Below are positions 33,545 to 44,839 of a DNA stretch of 64,000 bases, piece by piece; positions within the stretch are counted from its first letter, which is position 1, and every line of letters starts with the position of its first letter. The notes beneath the pieces were generated by a model, which worked only from the letters and a program-made list of their open reading frames with translations, was not told the DNA's origin and made no database searches. The DNA lies in contig JALLLT010000007.1 in the NCBI GenBank assembly GCA_025266875.1, forward strand, positions 744,001 to 808,000. The letters are read 5' to 3'. The stretch comes from Fennellomyces sp. T-0311. Its lineage: Eukaryota > Mucoromycota > Mucoromycetes > Mucorales > Lichtheimiaceae. Position numbers and translations under genes: made by a program.

Positions 33545-34410
33545 ATGCAAATTATCCTTGACACTATGCTGCAGCCACCTACCACCACCGTTTCAACAAA
33601 AGCGCAACAGCCATCAGCACCTCCTGAAACTTCACGATGGCGTCCATTGCCGTCTGTCCTAGTCGGTATGTGTACATAGCACATTACATTACATATATAT
33701 ATAAACAAGTGATACCAATACGGCTATTTTTTTTGGTGCGTAGATTTTATGGCAATTACACTATGTGATATCATTCCCTTCCGTATGCAACGACGGAATT
33801 CATCACTAAGACGTTCATCCGCACCATCATCACCTGCACAACAACCTTACGAACAACCGCGTCGGCCAATTCCCGAACTCGTTTACTTCATTCAAAAAAT
33901 CACTTTTCAAGCCGGTATCAATTGCCGTACTGCTCTAGTAGCGCTCATCTATCTGGAACGAGCAAAAAAGTCTCTTCCGAACAATTCCGTGGGCAGTTAT
34001 GGTATGTGCACAATACATTAATCAAAATAACGTACGTATCCAACCAGAAAACTCACTTATTCGTATTAGATACTTGCCATCGGATGTTACTAGGCGCGTT
34101 GCTATGCGCATCTAAATTCCTTCAAGATACTGCTTGGGCACCCACCTATACCCATTCCAATGCCGTCACCACGGCTGACCCGGCTTTACTTGCTGCATCA
34201 TGGGCACGTTACTATGGTTATGCGAATACTTATTACGTCGGTCCAATAACCAATCGTCGTTTGTGCGACATGTGTGGCGGCCTTTTCTCACTTGACGACA
34301 TCAATATGTTGGAACGAGCCTTTTTAAAACTCATTCAATATCAATTGTGGGTGGATGATAAGGATGTTCATGATTACGTTCTTGAACACCGTGTTGATTT
34401 GGCATTATGA
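33545..34410 (+). CDS. Pcl-type cyclin (Pho85 cyclin family)
   Basis: Three exons (33545-33665, 33744-34001, 34070-34410), 239 residues. After a Pro/Ser/Thr-rich N-terminus the cyclin box runs from RRPIPELVYFIQKI through CRTALVALIYLERAKKSLP, DTCHRMLLGALLCASKFLQD, WARYYG and LDDINMLERAFLKLIQYQLWV. This matches cyclins that partner the Pho85/CDK5-type kinases (Pcl1/Pcl2 group) in fungi. One cyclin fold only, as in that group. A 30-residue insertion separates KFLQD from the next helix. Which Pcl subfamily is uncertain. Confidence 0.83.
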
Positions 34411-35369
34411 AACAATCCCTTCTTGTAATTCTTGTACAGTTAATTTTTATATCACACACACATAGTAGCGCTTTTCTTTGTATATATAACACCCCCCACC
34501 TTCCATCACACAAATGTATAGTGCATCTTTAATATTTATATGTATATGAACAAAGACCAATCAGAATGTTTCTTTCCAGAATTGTAACGATATGCAGGAG
34601 CGGTCCTTTTCTGTCAAAACACGGTTCTCTTCCTTTTTGCATGAACCCTAAAAAGAAAAATGCATGTTGAACAATAATGATGGCGCTCTTACCTTTATTT
34701 TGGTCATTTAAACATTTTGGGTTTTGTATTTTGCGCAGTCCGTCATGATGTAAAAGGGTCCTCTGTTCATTTTTTTCTTGGGATTGAAAAGCGTTGTTTA
34801 TGTTATGGTGCTGCATGTCGCACCACAACGTCATTGGAAGGACCATCTTTTCGTTGTTATATGTACATAAACAAAAAATGACTTTTTGCAGCTTTGTTCA
34901 TCTCGTTGGATTGCTCAACTGGAATGCAGTATAGCATTCCTCAGCCCCGATAAACAAAAAAAAGTCCGGATTTGGCACGGTGTGCAGCAGATACCATTTT
35001 TATTACAAAAGCTTGCATGTCTACTGCGGCTTATACAACACAAACCTATATGAAAAAGGGGATACTTTTGTGATAAGGAGCGTGTAAAAGCTACTCCCGT
35101 TCCGTTCTGATACGATTATTTTTTTTTGTTTGTGAATCCAGGGTTCTGGATAGAAAAAAAGGAGCTTTTTTTTATATAGTGGCCACTTATTGCCACAAAC
35201 TGAATCGACGACGATCGCTCTGATAGAAAACGGGTATTTTTGCCCCTTACCAATCAATTGTTCATTGGCGTATTTCAATGAGGCAAACATTTCACATCAA
35301 TGCATTATAGTCCGCCGCATAGTCACGGAAAACCTAAAGTTGAACGGATCGGATGCTTTGCTCAGCATA
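34411..35369. other. intergenic between cyclin and TMEM234
   Basis: About 960 bases. AT-rich; no recognised gene, RNA or repeat. The divergent frames in it have no family pattern. Confidence 0.45.
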
Positions 35370-36059
35370 ATGGATTTCACTACCCTTCTCGGTAATTCCG
35401 CAAAAACGAAAACAAAAACGTTCGAGTTGACATGTGTTCCATATAGAAAAGGCAGGCGGCTTTATTCTCGGCAAGGACATAAGCAATTGTTTCCCCAAGT
35501 TCGAGACTTACCGAAAAATATAGTGGCACTTTGTTGGGGATCCACCAATCCGTTTATCAAGGCAGGCACCGCAGGTCTCGACCAAGTTTCTCAAAAGTAC
35601 CCCCAAGGCGGCATAAAGAAATGGTTTGCTGAACTCATCTACTTGTTGACGCGTTGGCAGGTAACACGCATTGCACACACATCTTGTAAAGAGATTACGC
35701 TAATGAACTGAAAAAGTACATTTTGCCCTTGGCACTTAATCTGAGTGGATCAGTTGTGTACTACTATACACTGGGGAAATCAGGCAAGTGGTCGCAGGAA
35801 AAAAGCCGTTTGTGTTTTTAACCCATTTTTTTTTTTTTGCTTTTTACAGAAATGTCGTTGGCTGTTCCCATTACGAACTCGTTGACATTTATCTTTTCGC
35901 TGTTGACTGGTTTGTTGCTAGGTGAAGAGCTCGGTGGTGCAGGTAAAACTAAACCACTCGCCATAAACAACGACAGTGCTAACCTTACGCGTAGATACCT
36001 GGCTTGGTATGTTTTTGGTGATTGCAGGTGTTCTTGTTTGTGTCAGCAGCAAAACGTGA
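35370..36059 (+). CDS. TMEM234 family small membrane protein
   Basis: Five exons (35370-35391, 35524-35660, 35717-35783, 35850-35942, 35995-36059), 127 residues. MDFTTLLVALCWGSTNPF begins helix one; then LALNLSGSVVYYYTLGKS, LAVPITNSLTFIFSLLTG and TWLGMFLVIAGVLVCVSS: four membrane helices of the drug/metabolite-transporter half-size type. The NLSGSVVYYY and PITNSLTF segments are the hallmarks of TMEM234. Molecular role is not known. The third intron uses a GC-AG pair (donor GCAAGT at 35784). The start was chosen because the first intron then restores the family's opening. Confidence 0.85.
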
Positions 36060-36134
36060 ATAAAGAAAAAATCAGACGTTCTATACTACTGTCACGGGGG
36101 AGACAAAAAGCATCTGGCGCTGGTGTTCTGTCAA

Positions 36135-39100
36135 CTACTCCATGAAGGCAGCGAGTTGGAAAGTTTGATCGTGGGAGCGAGAGAAGGGTGGGATGGGTGA
36201 CATGTTGCGAGATACAGCTTTCGAAAGGCCACTGACAGCGATATTGAATGATGCTGCTGCGTCACGATTGAAAGTATTCGCATGGTGGAGAGGACAGTCC
36301 GGATTCGTGCACCTGATGGCATCGTTAGCTGTCTTGAGCTTTCCATTTACTTGGTGCTTTTGCAGTTTTGTCGGTACATGGCATTCAGGGCATGTCTTAG
36401 ACAAGCGATATTCGTTGGTGACGATGACCGTATCATGTTCGCATGACTCAAGAGCCTGCCTCAATTTTGAGTTCGCGCCTCTTGCATGCTTTTTGATGCG
36501 ACTGTTGACTGCACGATATGCGCCATAAAAAGTCAGTGTTGCTATCGATTGTCGAACGCGCCAAGATGTTGCAAGCTTTCGATGCAGGATAAAGTGACGG
36601 ATCTCCCTCGTCCTTGACTTTTTATTCCTCCTGTTGCCGTCGTCCTTTTCCTTGTCGCGTTCACGTCGCTTGGTATGCTTTGTTTCGAATGTCGCAGCTT
36701 TTTTTTATTGATGATGTATACTTTTTCGTTTTGGGTGGGCGTGTTGTCTGTTGCGGCGGTTGCTGCTCAGGTGATGGTGGTGAGGTGTACCTTCGCACAA
36801 CGCTCATCACGGCGTCAAAGGTGGTGGTAACCGCGGTTGCCGCGACAACTATCCCTGGATCGATCCCAGTGACAGCCAGCGGTTTCTGACTGCTGAAGCT
36901 GTCAATGATCGTCTTTTGGATACGTTTCTATAAACACAGTCATAAGCCTACATATAACGCGCCTTGGATCCAAGCGCTCTACCTGTTCTATTGTTTCTTG
37001 AGGCCGAACGGTTTTGTTTGATTTTGACGCTTGCATCTGAAACAGCTCGGTACGCAAATCCGCCAACTTCCTTTGCTTCAATGAGATGTCTTTCTCAAAT
37101 TCCCGGACAGTTCTTCGCACCGCCCATAGCTTCGCGTAAACACCACGTTCCCAATCCTTCTTCTCCTTGTTCTTTTTACCGTTCCGGAATGTACGGCCCA
37201 GGTCTGCATGCTTGATCTCGTACTTACTGCGCTTCTTGCATACCAATGTGAGCTCGGCCTGTAGCTCCTTGACCTATTTCTCCTTCTCCTCCAGAAATTG
37301 TTGGTTGAGATTTTGGTCGATGTTAGCCCTTTTCGACCCAGATTCCGCTGCTGAAGGGTGCGGCCTTTTCTGCCCGGCTGCCTTGATCGCCTTCTTCTTT
37401 TTTCGCTTTCGAGCCTTCCTGGCCCTTCCTTTGCCAGCCATTCCCTTACCAGCCTTGCTCTTTGCTGTGGAGGGCGTCACAACAGCCCTACCCTTCCCTT
37501 TGCGAACAGGAACCACTTCGTCCGCACTGGAATCGGAGGAGCTAGATTCTTCATTTTGATCGGCGGACTGGACGCTGCTTGCTTCTTTCTTTGCTTGACT
37601 GATATCGTCCGTGTCGGTGTTCGTGCGACCATGACCAAGCACCCGGACCTTATACTTGTTAACATAGGTAAAACGGTGCTTGAAGACAAGGTTTTTGGTT
37701 TTGAGACCTTGTGTTATCTTCGGTAAGCAGAAAAAGGCTCCGAAAACGTCATCGCGCCTCTTTGGCAGGTCCGCCTCTCGTTTGCTCGTGACTTTCCCCT
37801 TGGTTTTGGTAGATGGGATTATATACGTACCGGAGGATAATGTGTAAAGCACATCTGCTCCAATATGGATGAAGTGGTCTTTGCAGTCGACGTCTGGGAC
37901 GATTGCTCAGATATTCTGTTGCGGGACTACCAATTTAACGACAACGTTTGTGATATAAGCCAGAGGGACGCATTCATGCACTGACAGAACATCCGCTTCG
38001 TCGTCATCGTCGTCTTCCGCGCTATCGTCTTGATCTGGTTCTGGGTGGTAGTATGGTCGAACTGCGTTGGCGATTTCGGCAGCAGCCTGGCACTGCTTAT
38101 CTGTCAGGTCGCTCCCCTTGTAGGCTGCATCGCAAATTGCTCCGGCAGACACATGCTTGGAGGTGGTGGACAGGACTCGTTTGATAATGGCTACCAGTGC
38201 TCGAACTTGACGGATGGTAACTTCTTTTTCATGGGCATCTACGGCAGACTCTTCCACTTCTTCCTCGTCGAGCGTCGTTGGTCTTTGTACTAATCGGATT
38301 GTCTTTGTCAAGCTTCTTGGGAAGAGTGCGATCCTGTTTGTGCATTTTTTTTCTCGGCCTCCTCTTTGCTACTAAGAGCTTTTGATGAACGGGACAGCTT
38401 GTCAAGCTTTTAGAATAACTCTGTTAGTGCGAAAAGTAAGCACACAAAAATTCTGTCGATTTACCTTCGCGACCCAGTTGTTTAGCTTTTCGAATAACAT
38501 TTCGATCACAGTATCATCTCTTCCGCGAACAATCGAATTCTCAAGCTCTTTTCGGCGGTAATCTGCCTTACTCTTAGCATGTGCTATGCTGGTACGCCGA
38601 TCTACGGGGTTGCTGGCTTCTGCCTCCTTCTTTTTCCTCTTCTCAGCTGCAATCCGCGCGAGATAACGACGGACGCGATCTGGGAGCGAGCCTTAGCCGA
38701 AGGAGAGCAGTTGTTAGGACTCAGAGATCTCTGTCGTGGCGCTTCCGCGACCAGAGGTTGTGTGTAGCAATCTTGAACTCCCGCAGAGTATTGTTCATGG
38801 CACCGTTGCAGGCAAAGTCATCCTGCTTGGTGACAACACCAGTATCCTCGATCGCCTTGCGTGCTTCATGAAAGACGAATGATTCCATCTTTTCGTTCAC
38901 GCTTGAACCGACGCACTCTAAGCATAAAACATAGCACGCTAATTGATGGAAACGGAAAGTGTACACTGCGATGACGTACCTGACAGTATGTTCGAGAAAT
39001 GTTCAAACTGATACACGCGGGCATCTTCCAACTTGTCCAGATCTGGCGGTATAGGTGACACATGGACAGCCGTTTTCGCCTCTGGTCCGAAATCAAAACC

Positions 39101-40355
39101 AGGTACCAGAGCTTGGATATCGAAAATTGTGTCGTCGACAACAGTACGGCACAGTCGGGCCATTCTTCCGCTGGCGATCATATCAGTCAAAGCTGATACC
39201 CCGTCGAAAGTTGTGCCATACACTGACCGACGCGCAATTTCTCGTTCTCCAATCGGTTCAAGAACCCGTGGTAGGCGATTTCCTCTCGTAAAATAGACCG
39301 CAATGAAAACGTCATAGTTGCTGTTTCGCGTATTGAAGTGTCTTTGCTTTTGACCACTTGGCTACCTTCGTCGTCGGTTTCTTGGTCATCACTGTTATTG
39401 GCTTCTTGATCGCTGACCTGAACACCCATGACTTCGCCCCACGTACATGAGTCCAAGACGCCCTGCACTTCCTCATGCAGCCGATACCCTTCACTTTTGA
39501 AGTATTGAAATCGGTCGTAATCTTTATAACTTTTTATCCGGTCAGCGAACCAGTTAGGAGCCACGTCCATGGAATGCCGTTTTAGGATGGTTGCTTGGAT
39601 CTCGTTATAGATGCAAGGAACGTTTTTTCTTTTGTCGTGCTTGTTATGCAGCTTTTCTAGCATCTTGACAGCTTTTTGCTTGCTTTCCGCTCCTTTAAAT
39701 GCCTCTTCAATCTCTTGACGATGGAACCGCCTGACCCCGGCCTCAAACTCGCTGATGATCTGGTCTCGGGTAATACCTGTCCGAGACATTGTCATCTCTT
39801 CGTTGTCCACATCATCCTCATCATGGCCTGTAATCGTGGCTACAGTAGACGATGGTGGAGCTGGTGCGGGCGTTGGCTGACACTTTACCGGCTTCGGAGG
39901 CTTCAAAAGAAGTCGATATGAATATATCATGACTTTAAATGGTTAATCAAAAGCCAACCTTGTACTCGAGCAAGTCGCAAAGTTGGAACCATTTGGTCTT
40001 CTCGCCAAGGTATGAGTCAGTATGCTGCAGCACACTAATAGTTGTCTTACAGATCCTTTTGATGAGCAATGGCTATGAGCAACATCAACCCCTTTTGCTT
40101 TAGTTGGTGGCGCGGTTTCCAAGAGAATGGTATGATCAGAGTCGCCGGAAAGCGGCCGTGTCAATACGGTGGATTGGAGAATATCCATGCCGCTTCTTTT
40201 AAGGGCCGTGGTTGTTTTGCGCAAGTCCTCGGCACCGGGAACGAAGTTATGCAGACCACTGAAGGCGTTCTCGAGTCGGTTGGCTGAGATGGGTGGTGCT
40301 TCGATCTGTACCTCTTCCGAATGACCAAAGATCTTCTGTACAAGCGTAGGATTCA
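36135..40355 (-). CDS. Fanzor-like RuvC nuclease (eukaryotic TnpB relative), possibly decayed
   Basis: Minus-strand multi-exon gene. The catalytic end is clear: RuvC-I LAVTGIDPGIVVAATAV (36870-36820), a basic helical region ending NSRIKKHARGANSKLRQALE, then VTNEYRLSKTCPECH, a zinc ribbon (CPEC ... RCTNPDC) and NRDAAASFNIAVSG with the RuvC-III Asp; stop at 36135-36137. This ribbon plus NRDxAASxNI end is that of IS605 OrfB/TnpB and Fanzor. Upstream exons, low in similarity, begin near 40355 (MNPTLVQKIFGHSEEV) and include 39240-39900, 38990-39215 and a Lys/Ser-rich exon at 37274-37852. An in-frame TAG at 37276-37274 interrupts a coiled coil (EEKEK, VKELQAEL), and the exon join near 36700 is unresolved. 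Guide-RNA-directed DNA cleavage is known for the family; activity here is unproven. Confidence 0.7.
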
Positions 40356-40759
40356 TAGTTGGAAAGAATGTGATACAGCATGAAGCGCGAAACGCGAAAA
40401 AAAGAGAGTCGACGCAAGCACGCAATTGGGCGTGTATTTTATTTGGTACTTCCTTATTAAGTTAGGCTAACGTTGACGTCCAAGCATTGTTACTTTCATT
40501 CGTAGTATCTATCATAATGGGCAACCCTATTGGCCATCGCTATTGTTTCAGTATGCGAACGAGGCACACGCTTCATGTATGGTATGGACGGATCAACTGT
40601 TTCTGCACATGAAATGCTATCGGCAACCAATGATATGCATAGACGGCGCAACCCACCAGCTTCCGTTTTAAGTAGAATATCTCGTATTAAAAAGCGCGAC
40701 TTTTTTGTGTATTCGTCAATTTATTGAAAAGCCAGCGTGGGCCGGTTTTTGACGAAGTA
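40356..40759. other. intergenic between Fanzor-like gene and mariner-like element
   Basis: About 400 bases with no gene seen. Holds the presumed promoter of the minus-strand Fanzor-like gene. No transposon end was recognised here apart from the TA at 40758-40759 that flanks the next element. Confidence 0.45.
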
Positions 40760-40973
40760 CAGTATTGCCAAAAAGTAATGTCGCTACTCATAAAAGTCAA
40801 TGTCGCTATCTGTTTGAAAATTCAACCTACGGGAAATTGATCATGTGACCAGAACATCTCGCATGCTTAGAAAACTACGCTGGCAATTTCTCGGCGCTGG
40901 GCACTATAAAAAGCTGTCATAGCAATCTCTGTACCGCTTTTTTCTCTTTCACTACATTATTACAATTTATAAC

Positions 40974-42769
40974 ATGCGTACACCAAATTTTACATCTCTT
41001 TTTGAAGATGGGCAGGGAAATGTCGTTGATGAGGCCGGCAACCCTGAGCCCATGGATTATGTTGTTGACGAAGTACGTTTAGTAGTTGAAACAGTTGCCT
41101 CACACAGCAGCTATCGGGGAAATCTTCCAAACTTAACTTCAGAGTCTTTATGACAGCGAGCTGGTCATCGTCGAATGCAGGTAGATAGGCCAAGGGATGA
41201 AGATTATACTCGGTATACCGTCAAGGAAAAGGAACGATTCTTTCTGAGAAAGGTAACGATTGGGCATCGGTATTTGTACTGCTCAGAAATGGGTCAGAAA
41301 GTGTGGTGAGCGTGGGGATAGTTTCTTTGAGTCACTCAAAATGATTGCTAACCCAAGCGTTTGACAAGTTCCTAACCCAAGCGGTTGTCAAGTTGCTAAC
41401 CCAAGCGGTTGACAAGTTGCTGAAGACGTCCGGCTTTGGCGCACAAAACCCCTTGCCGCTTAATAATCAACACACGCATACTCGCGCACCTAACGACCCA
41501 CCAGTCCAGAACGCCAAACGGATGGAGTTTGGAGTCGAGATTCGAAACTTTGCCGAGCTGTCGGCAGCCGCCAAAAGGTTCCTTTGGGCGGTGTACCGCA
41601 AAGGAATTGTCCAAGTTCAACCGTATATGGAGCACAACGATGCCAATTATGTTTGGCAAAATCCCGTAGAATGGGAAGCTCAGTATCAGTTGCATCGTTA
41701 ATATCTTGCCTTACATGTTGTTTCTTCTATTTTCTTTCACACTTTAAATCAATTGCAGCGCTAATAGCTTTAGCTTATATATTTTAACATATACTTACCA
41801 TTACTTTTTGTGCCATTTCTTATTCTTTTACCCATTCCAAATTAATTACTTTAAACATAGTCGTATAATAATAAATCAGAAAATCTAGAATAACAACATA
41901 ACATTGCCACTGCAAAAGCCAGGTCGTAAATCACTTCTGACAGAAGAGCACCAGAAAGTTATTGAAGCTTTCGTCGATGAAGATGCACATCGTACTGTTG
42001 TTGAAGTTGTCGAGCGCTTACAGGAAAAGTTCCTTGAATTTCAAGTTTCTCGTAGTGCGGTACATCATTTTATGACTACAAAATGTAATCTTTTGCTTAA
42101 GAAAGCAGATTTCCACTCTGAGGAAAGAAATTCCCCAGCGAAGGTCGAGGAACGTTATAAGTGGGTTAGTCGATGGGGAAAAAACTGACATGGACCCTGA
42201 GACAAACTGTGTATTCCTTGACGAATCTGCTTTTCATATCAACTTGAGGCGCCCTAGGGGTTGGTCTAAAAGAGGTACTCCTGCAATTATCAAGACGCCT
42301 AAAACGAGGGCAGAAACAACGACCATATTAGGCGCCATTTCTTCTTCTGGCCTGGCCAATGTTAATGTGAGAGTCCCAAAGGCAATTAAGAGACAGCAAG
42401 CTAACGGTGATGAGTATATAAGCACTGGCACTATAACAGGTCACTACTTCAGTTTCTTGAAAGCGACAATGGATGAGATGGACAGACATGAGAAGTATGG
42501 ATAATGCACCCATTCATATAAACAGAGATATAGAAAAGTACATCAAGTGGAGAGGATATCGATGTGCATACTCTGGCGAACTTAATCCAATTGAGAACTT
42601 CTGGTCAGTGGCAAAAAGTCATATTAAGCGTGGCCGGCTTTTGACACAGGAAACTTTAATAACTAGAATTAAGCAAAAATGCCTCAAAGTGAAACCAAGT
42701 GATTACGAGGGCTTTACTAGGCACTTGCCAAATGTTTGGGAGAAGTGCCGAAACAGGGAACCGATCTAA
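40974..42769 (+). pseudogene. mariner-like DDE transposase, broken
   Basis: First exon 40974 (MRTPNFTSLFEDGQGN), then EDYTRYTVKEKERFFLRK near 41187-41250, a replaced or rearranged middle (see 41348-41701), then KPGRKSLLTEEHQKVIEAF, SRSAVHHFMTTKCNL, CVFLDESAFHINLRRPRGWS, a GAISSSGLANVNVRVP block, SMDNAPIHINRDI and ELNPIENFWSVAKSH, ending RNREPI at 42769. Catalytic residues D (LDES), D (MDNAP) and E (NPIENFW) are present, but a one-base shift near 42187, a deletion around 42500 that loses the residues before MDNAP, and loss of about four residues before ELNPIE break the gene. It belongs to a transposase family common in Mucorales. Confidence 0.88.
41348..41419 (+). repeat. three tandem 24-base units
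   Basis: Units begin CTAACCCAAGCGKTTGWCAA and repeat exactly every 24 bases three times, in frame in the sequence that follows. The frame continues to 41701 (MEFGVEIRNFAELS, QPYMEHNDANYVWQNP) with no family recognised; this is foreign to the transposase pattern and may be captured sequence. Confidence 0.88.
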
Positions 42770-43059
42770 CATGCATATCTGTCATTTCCCAAGGTAAGTA
42801 CATAAAACGTAGGAAAATTGAAAAAAGAGCAAAACGAAACCAAAAAAAAAGTGATTAGGTAAGTGACAGCCATATTTCAGGTAAGCAGCAAGTTGCCAAG
42901 AGTTTGCTAGCGTAGTTTTCTAAGCATGCGAGATGTTCTGGTCACATGATCAATTTCACATGGGTTGAATTTTCAAAACGGATAGCGACATTGACTTTAT
43001 GAGTAGCGACATTACTTTTTGGCAATACTGTAATTCATAAGAAAGCATATATAAAATAA

Positions 43060-43500
43060 AATATGTCAAAGCATATGTCTAACTATATATCAAGCCATGG
43101 AAGAGATCAGAGCAAGAACATATGGTACTAGCCATGGGTCTGTGAAAGGCGTGCTTCAGCATCAATTTTGCGTAGCTGTAAAGTTGCTCTGGCAGCGGCG
43201 GCTTGGGGCCAGAAAGATTCGCCTTGAAAAACCAGAAGACCAGATAGCCAACAGGGTTGTGGCAATGAGACATGTGAAGCTGAACTTGGACTCGGGTTTT
43301 ATCGCTAAGTGGGCAGTAGTAATGTCCTCAGTATGAGCAGCAATGAGAGCATTTGGTATAATAAGGAAACGACAAGCTACGGTTTGCCAGACTTCGTGTT
43401 TGCGCGGACAGTACCAGAGGAAGCGCGATTGGGTATCCACTTCACCACATAGGAGGCAGTTAGGCGAGGCAAAGCGGTGTGGTAGAAGACGATGTAAACG
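43060..43500 (-). pseudogene. LINE reverse-transcriptase C-terminal fragment
   Basis: Reading on the minus strand: HRFASPNCLLCGEVDTQS, FLWYCPRKHEVWQTV, then a helical tail (SRRIFLAPSRRCQSN, LMLKHAFHRPMAST). The CLLCG...(S/T)x...YCP spacing and KxxVW match the zinc-binding domain after the reverse transcriptase in Mucoromycota LINEs. The parts lie in two frames, so the copy is broken and 5'-truncated. It borders the mariner-like element directly. Confidence 0.6.
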
Positions 43501-43586
43501 TTGGCGGCATTAAAAAGCGTGACAGACACCCAGCCAGCCAGCCGTGTCGACCAATCCCACTATTTTTTATCCTGAACCAAAAAAAA

Positions 43587-44738
43587 ATGACCGAGTTGAG
43601 CGATGAACAGTTTCGAGCGCGATTGAACGATCATTTTGCACTTTATCGACTCAATTTACGACTTCCGATCGTTTCTTCCATATTCATCAATGAATGGTAC
43701 CGCGTGGATCTATTACTTGTCAACGAACTCGGATTGTTCCGAAGGGCCGACATTGAACCCAACGGCAAAGTCTATCTCACCTGTCAAGTGCTGGACACCA
43801 AAACATGCCGACCACTCCAAGAAGTTGAAACACGACCCCTGGAAGGCACGGCCAATTTTGATGGATCGGGAAAAGGTGGATTGGAATATCGTGTTCTCGA
43901 ACCGTCATTGAAAGAGTTCTATCTCCATCTCAGTGTGGACCGTGTCGAAGAATGCGGGTTATCGCATCATATTTTGCCATTGGTGATTGGTCCTGTGCGT
44001 ATCGTACAAAGGCAAGAACTGTCTCATCCAACCAACGCGCCCATTGAAATGTGGCCCGATAATACGCCCATGGTACACACCATGTATCGCTCCTTTTCTC
44101 ATACAATCGTGCAAGAGTCTTGGGATGCCGGCATTCCAGGCAAGATTTGGGATTCGGCCGTTGTCATGCTCGAGTTTCTCAACAACATGACTCTAAAAGA
44201 TGTCCATGTGGTGGATCTAAGCGCGGGGTAAAAAGAAAACCCTTTGGATGCTTTTGATAGTTCTAAGCTGACTTTTTAAAACAGAACAGGTTTATTGGGA
44301 TTCCATGTCAACAACAGAATCGAGAAGGGTCGTGTCACTATCACGGAATTGGACGAAGCGCTCGATTTGATTCGTCACAATGCTGCTCTCAATCACCAAC
44401 AACCGAGTATTCGACCCTTGCTATGGGGCGATAAGACACAGGCAGCCGCTTGCGGCAAGGCGGATATCATTGTGGCATCGGATGTTTTGTACGAGGCCGA
44501 GTTCTTTGATGATTTGGTGAATGCGTTGGATGATTTGTCAACGTCAAGCACGAGGATATACATTGGCTACAAACGCCGAGGATTGGATAGTGCTGAAGAA
44601 GAACGGTTTTGGAAAACTTGCACGGGGCATGGATTTTCCATCAGCTTGTTATCCAATCCAGATGATCCGGAACATAAACTTGTTCCTGAATTGGCGCAGC
44701 AGACGGGTGTTCATATATACAGATTGACGCGATCATAA
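43587..44738 (+). CDS. METTL21/FAM86-type protein lysine methyltransferase
   Basis: Two exons, 43587-44227 and 44285-44738, 364 residues. The C-terminal half is a seven-beta-strand SAM methyltransferase of the Methyltransf_16 group: motif I VHVVDLSAGTGLLG (split by the intron), WDSAVVMLEFL before it, ITELDEALDLIRHNAALN, LLWGDK, and the post-I block DIIVASDVLYEAEFFDDLV, then IYIGYKRRGL. The N-terminal 170 residues form a beta-rich extension. Family members methylate lysines of chaperones and translation factors; the substrate here cannot be named. Confidence 0.85.
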
Positions 44739-44839
44739 CAAATTACTCCTTTATATGTATCTGTAGTTTTATTGTCAAAGTATACAAGTCTATATAAAAG
44801 AGGGCTTTTTCATCATTCTGGTTAGAAAAAGTATTGAAT

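Larger units (their letters stand above)
40760..43030 (+). mobile_element. mariner-like transposon with ~125-base inverted repeats
   Basis: Ends CAGTATTGCC at 40760 and GGCAATACTG at 43030, flanked by TA on both sides (40758-40759 and 43031-43032). The two arms match over about 125 bases at roughly 95 percent (shared: AATGTCGCTACTCATAAA, GATCATGTGACCAGAACATC, CATGCTTAGAAAACTACGCT). Each arm has an internal doublet AGTAATGTCGCTA / AGTCAATGTCGCTA. The close match of the arms means recent activity, although the transposase inside this copy is broken. A TATAAAAA box at about 40904 precedes the first exon. Confidence 0.93.

Noticed and set aside
35190..35369. Longer N-terminus for TMEM234 by open-frame extension
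   Set aside because: The extension resembles nothing, while a short first exon plus an intron at 35392-35523 gives the family's usual start.
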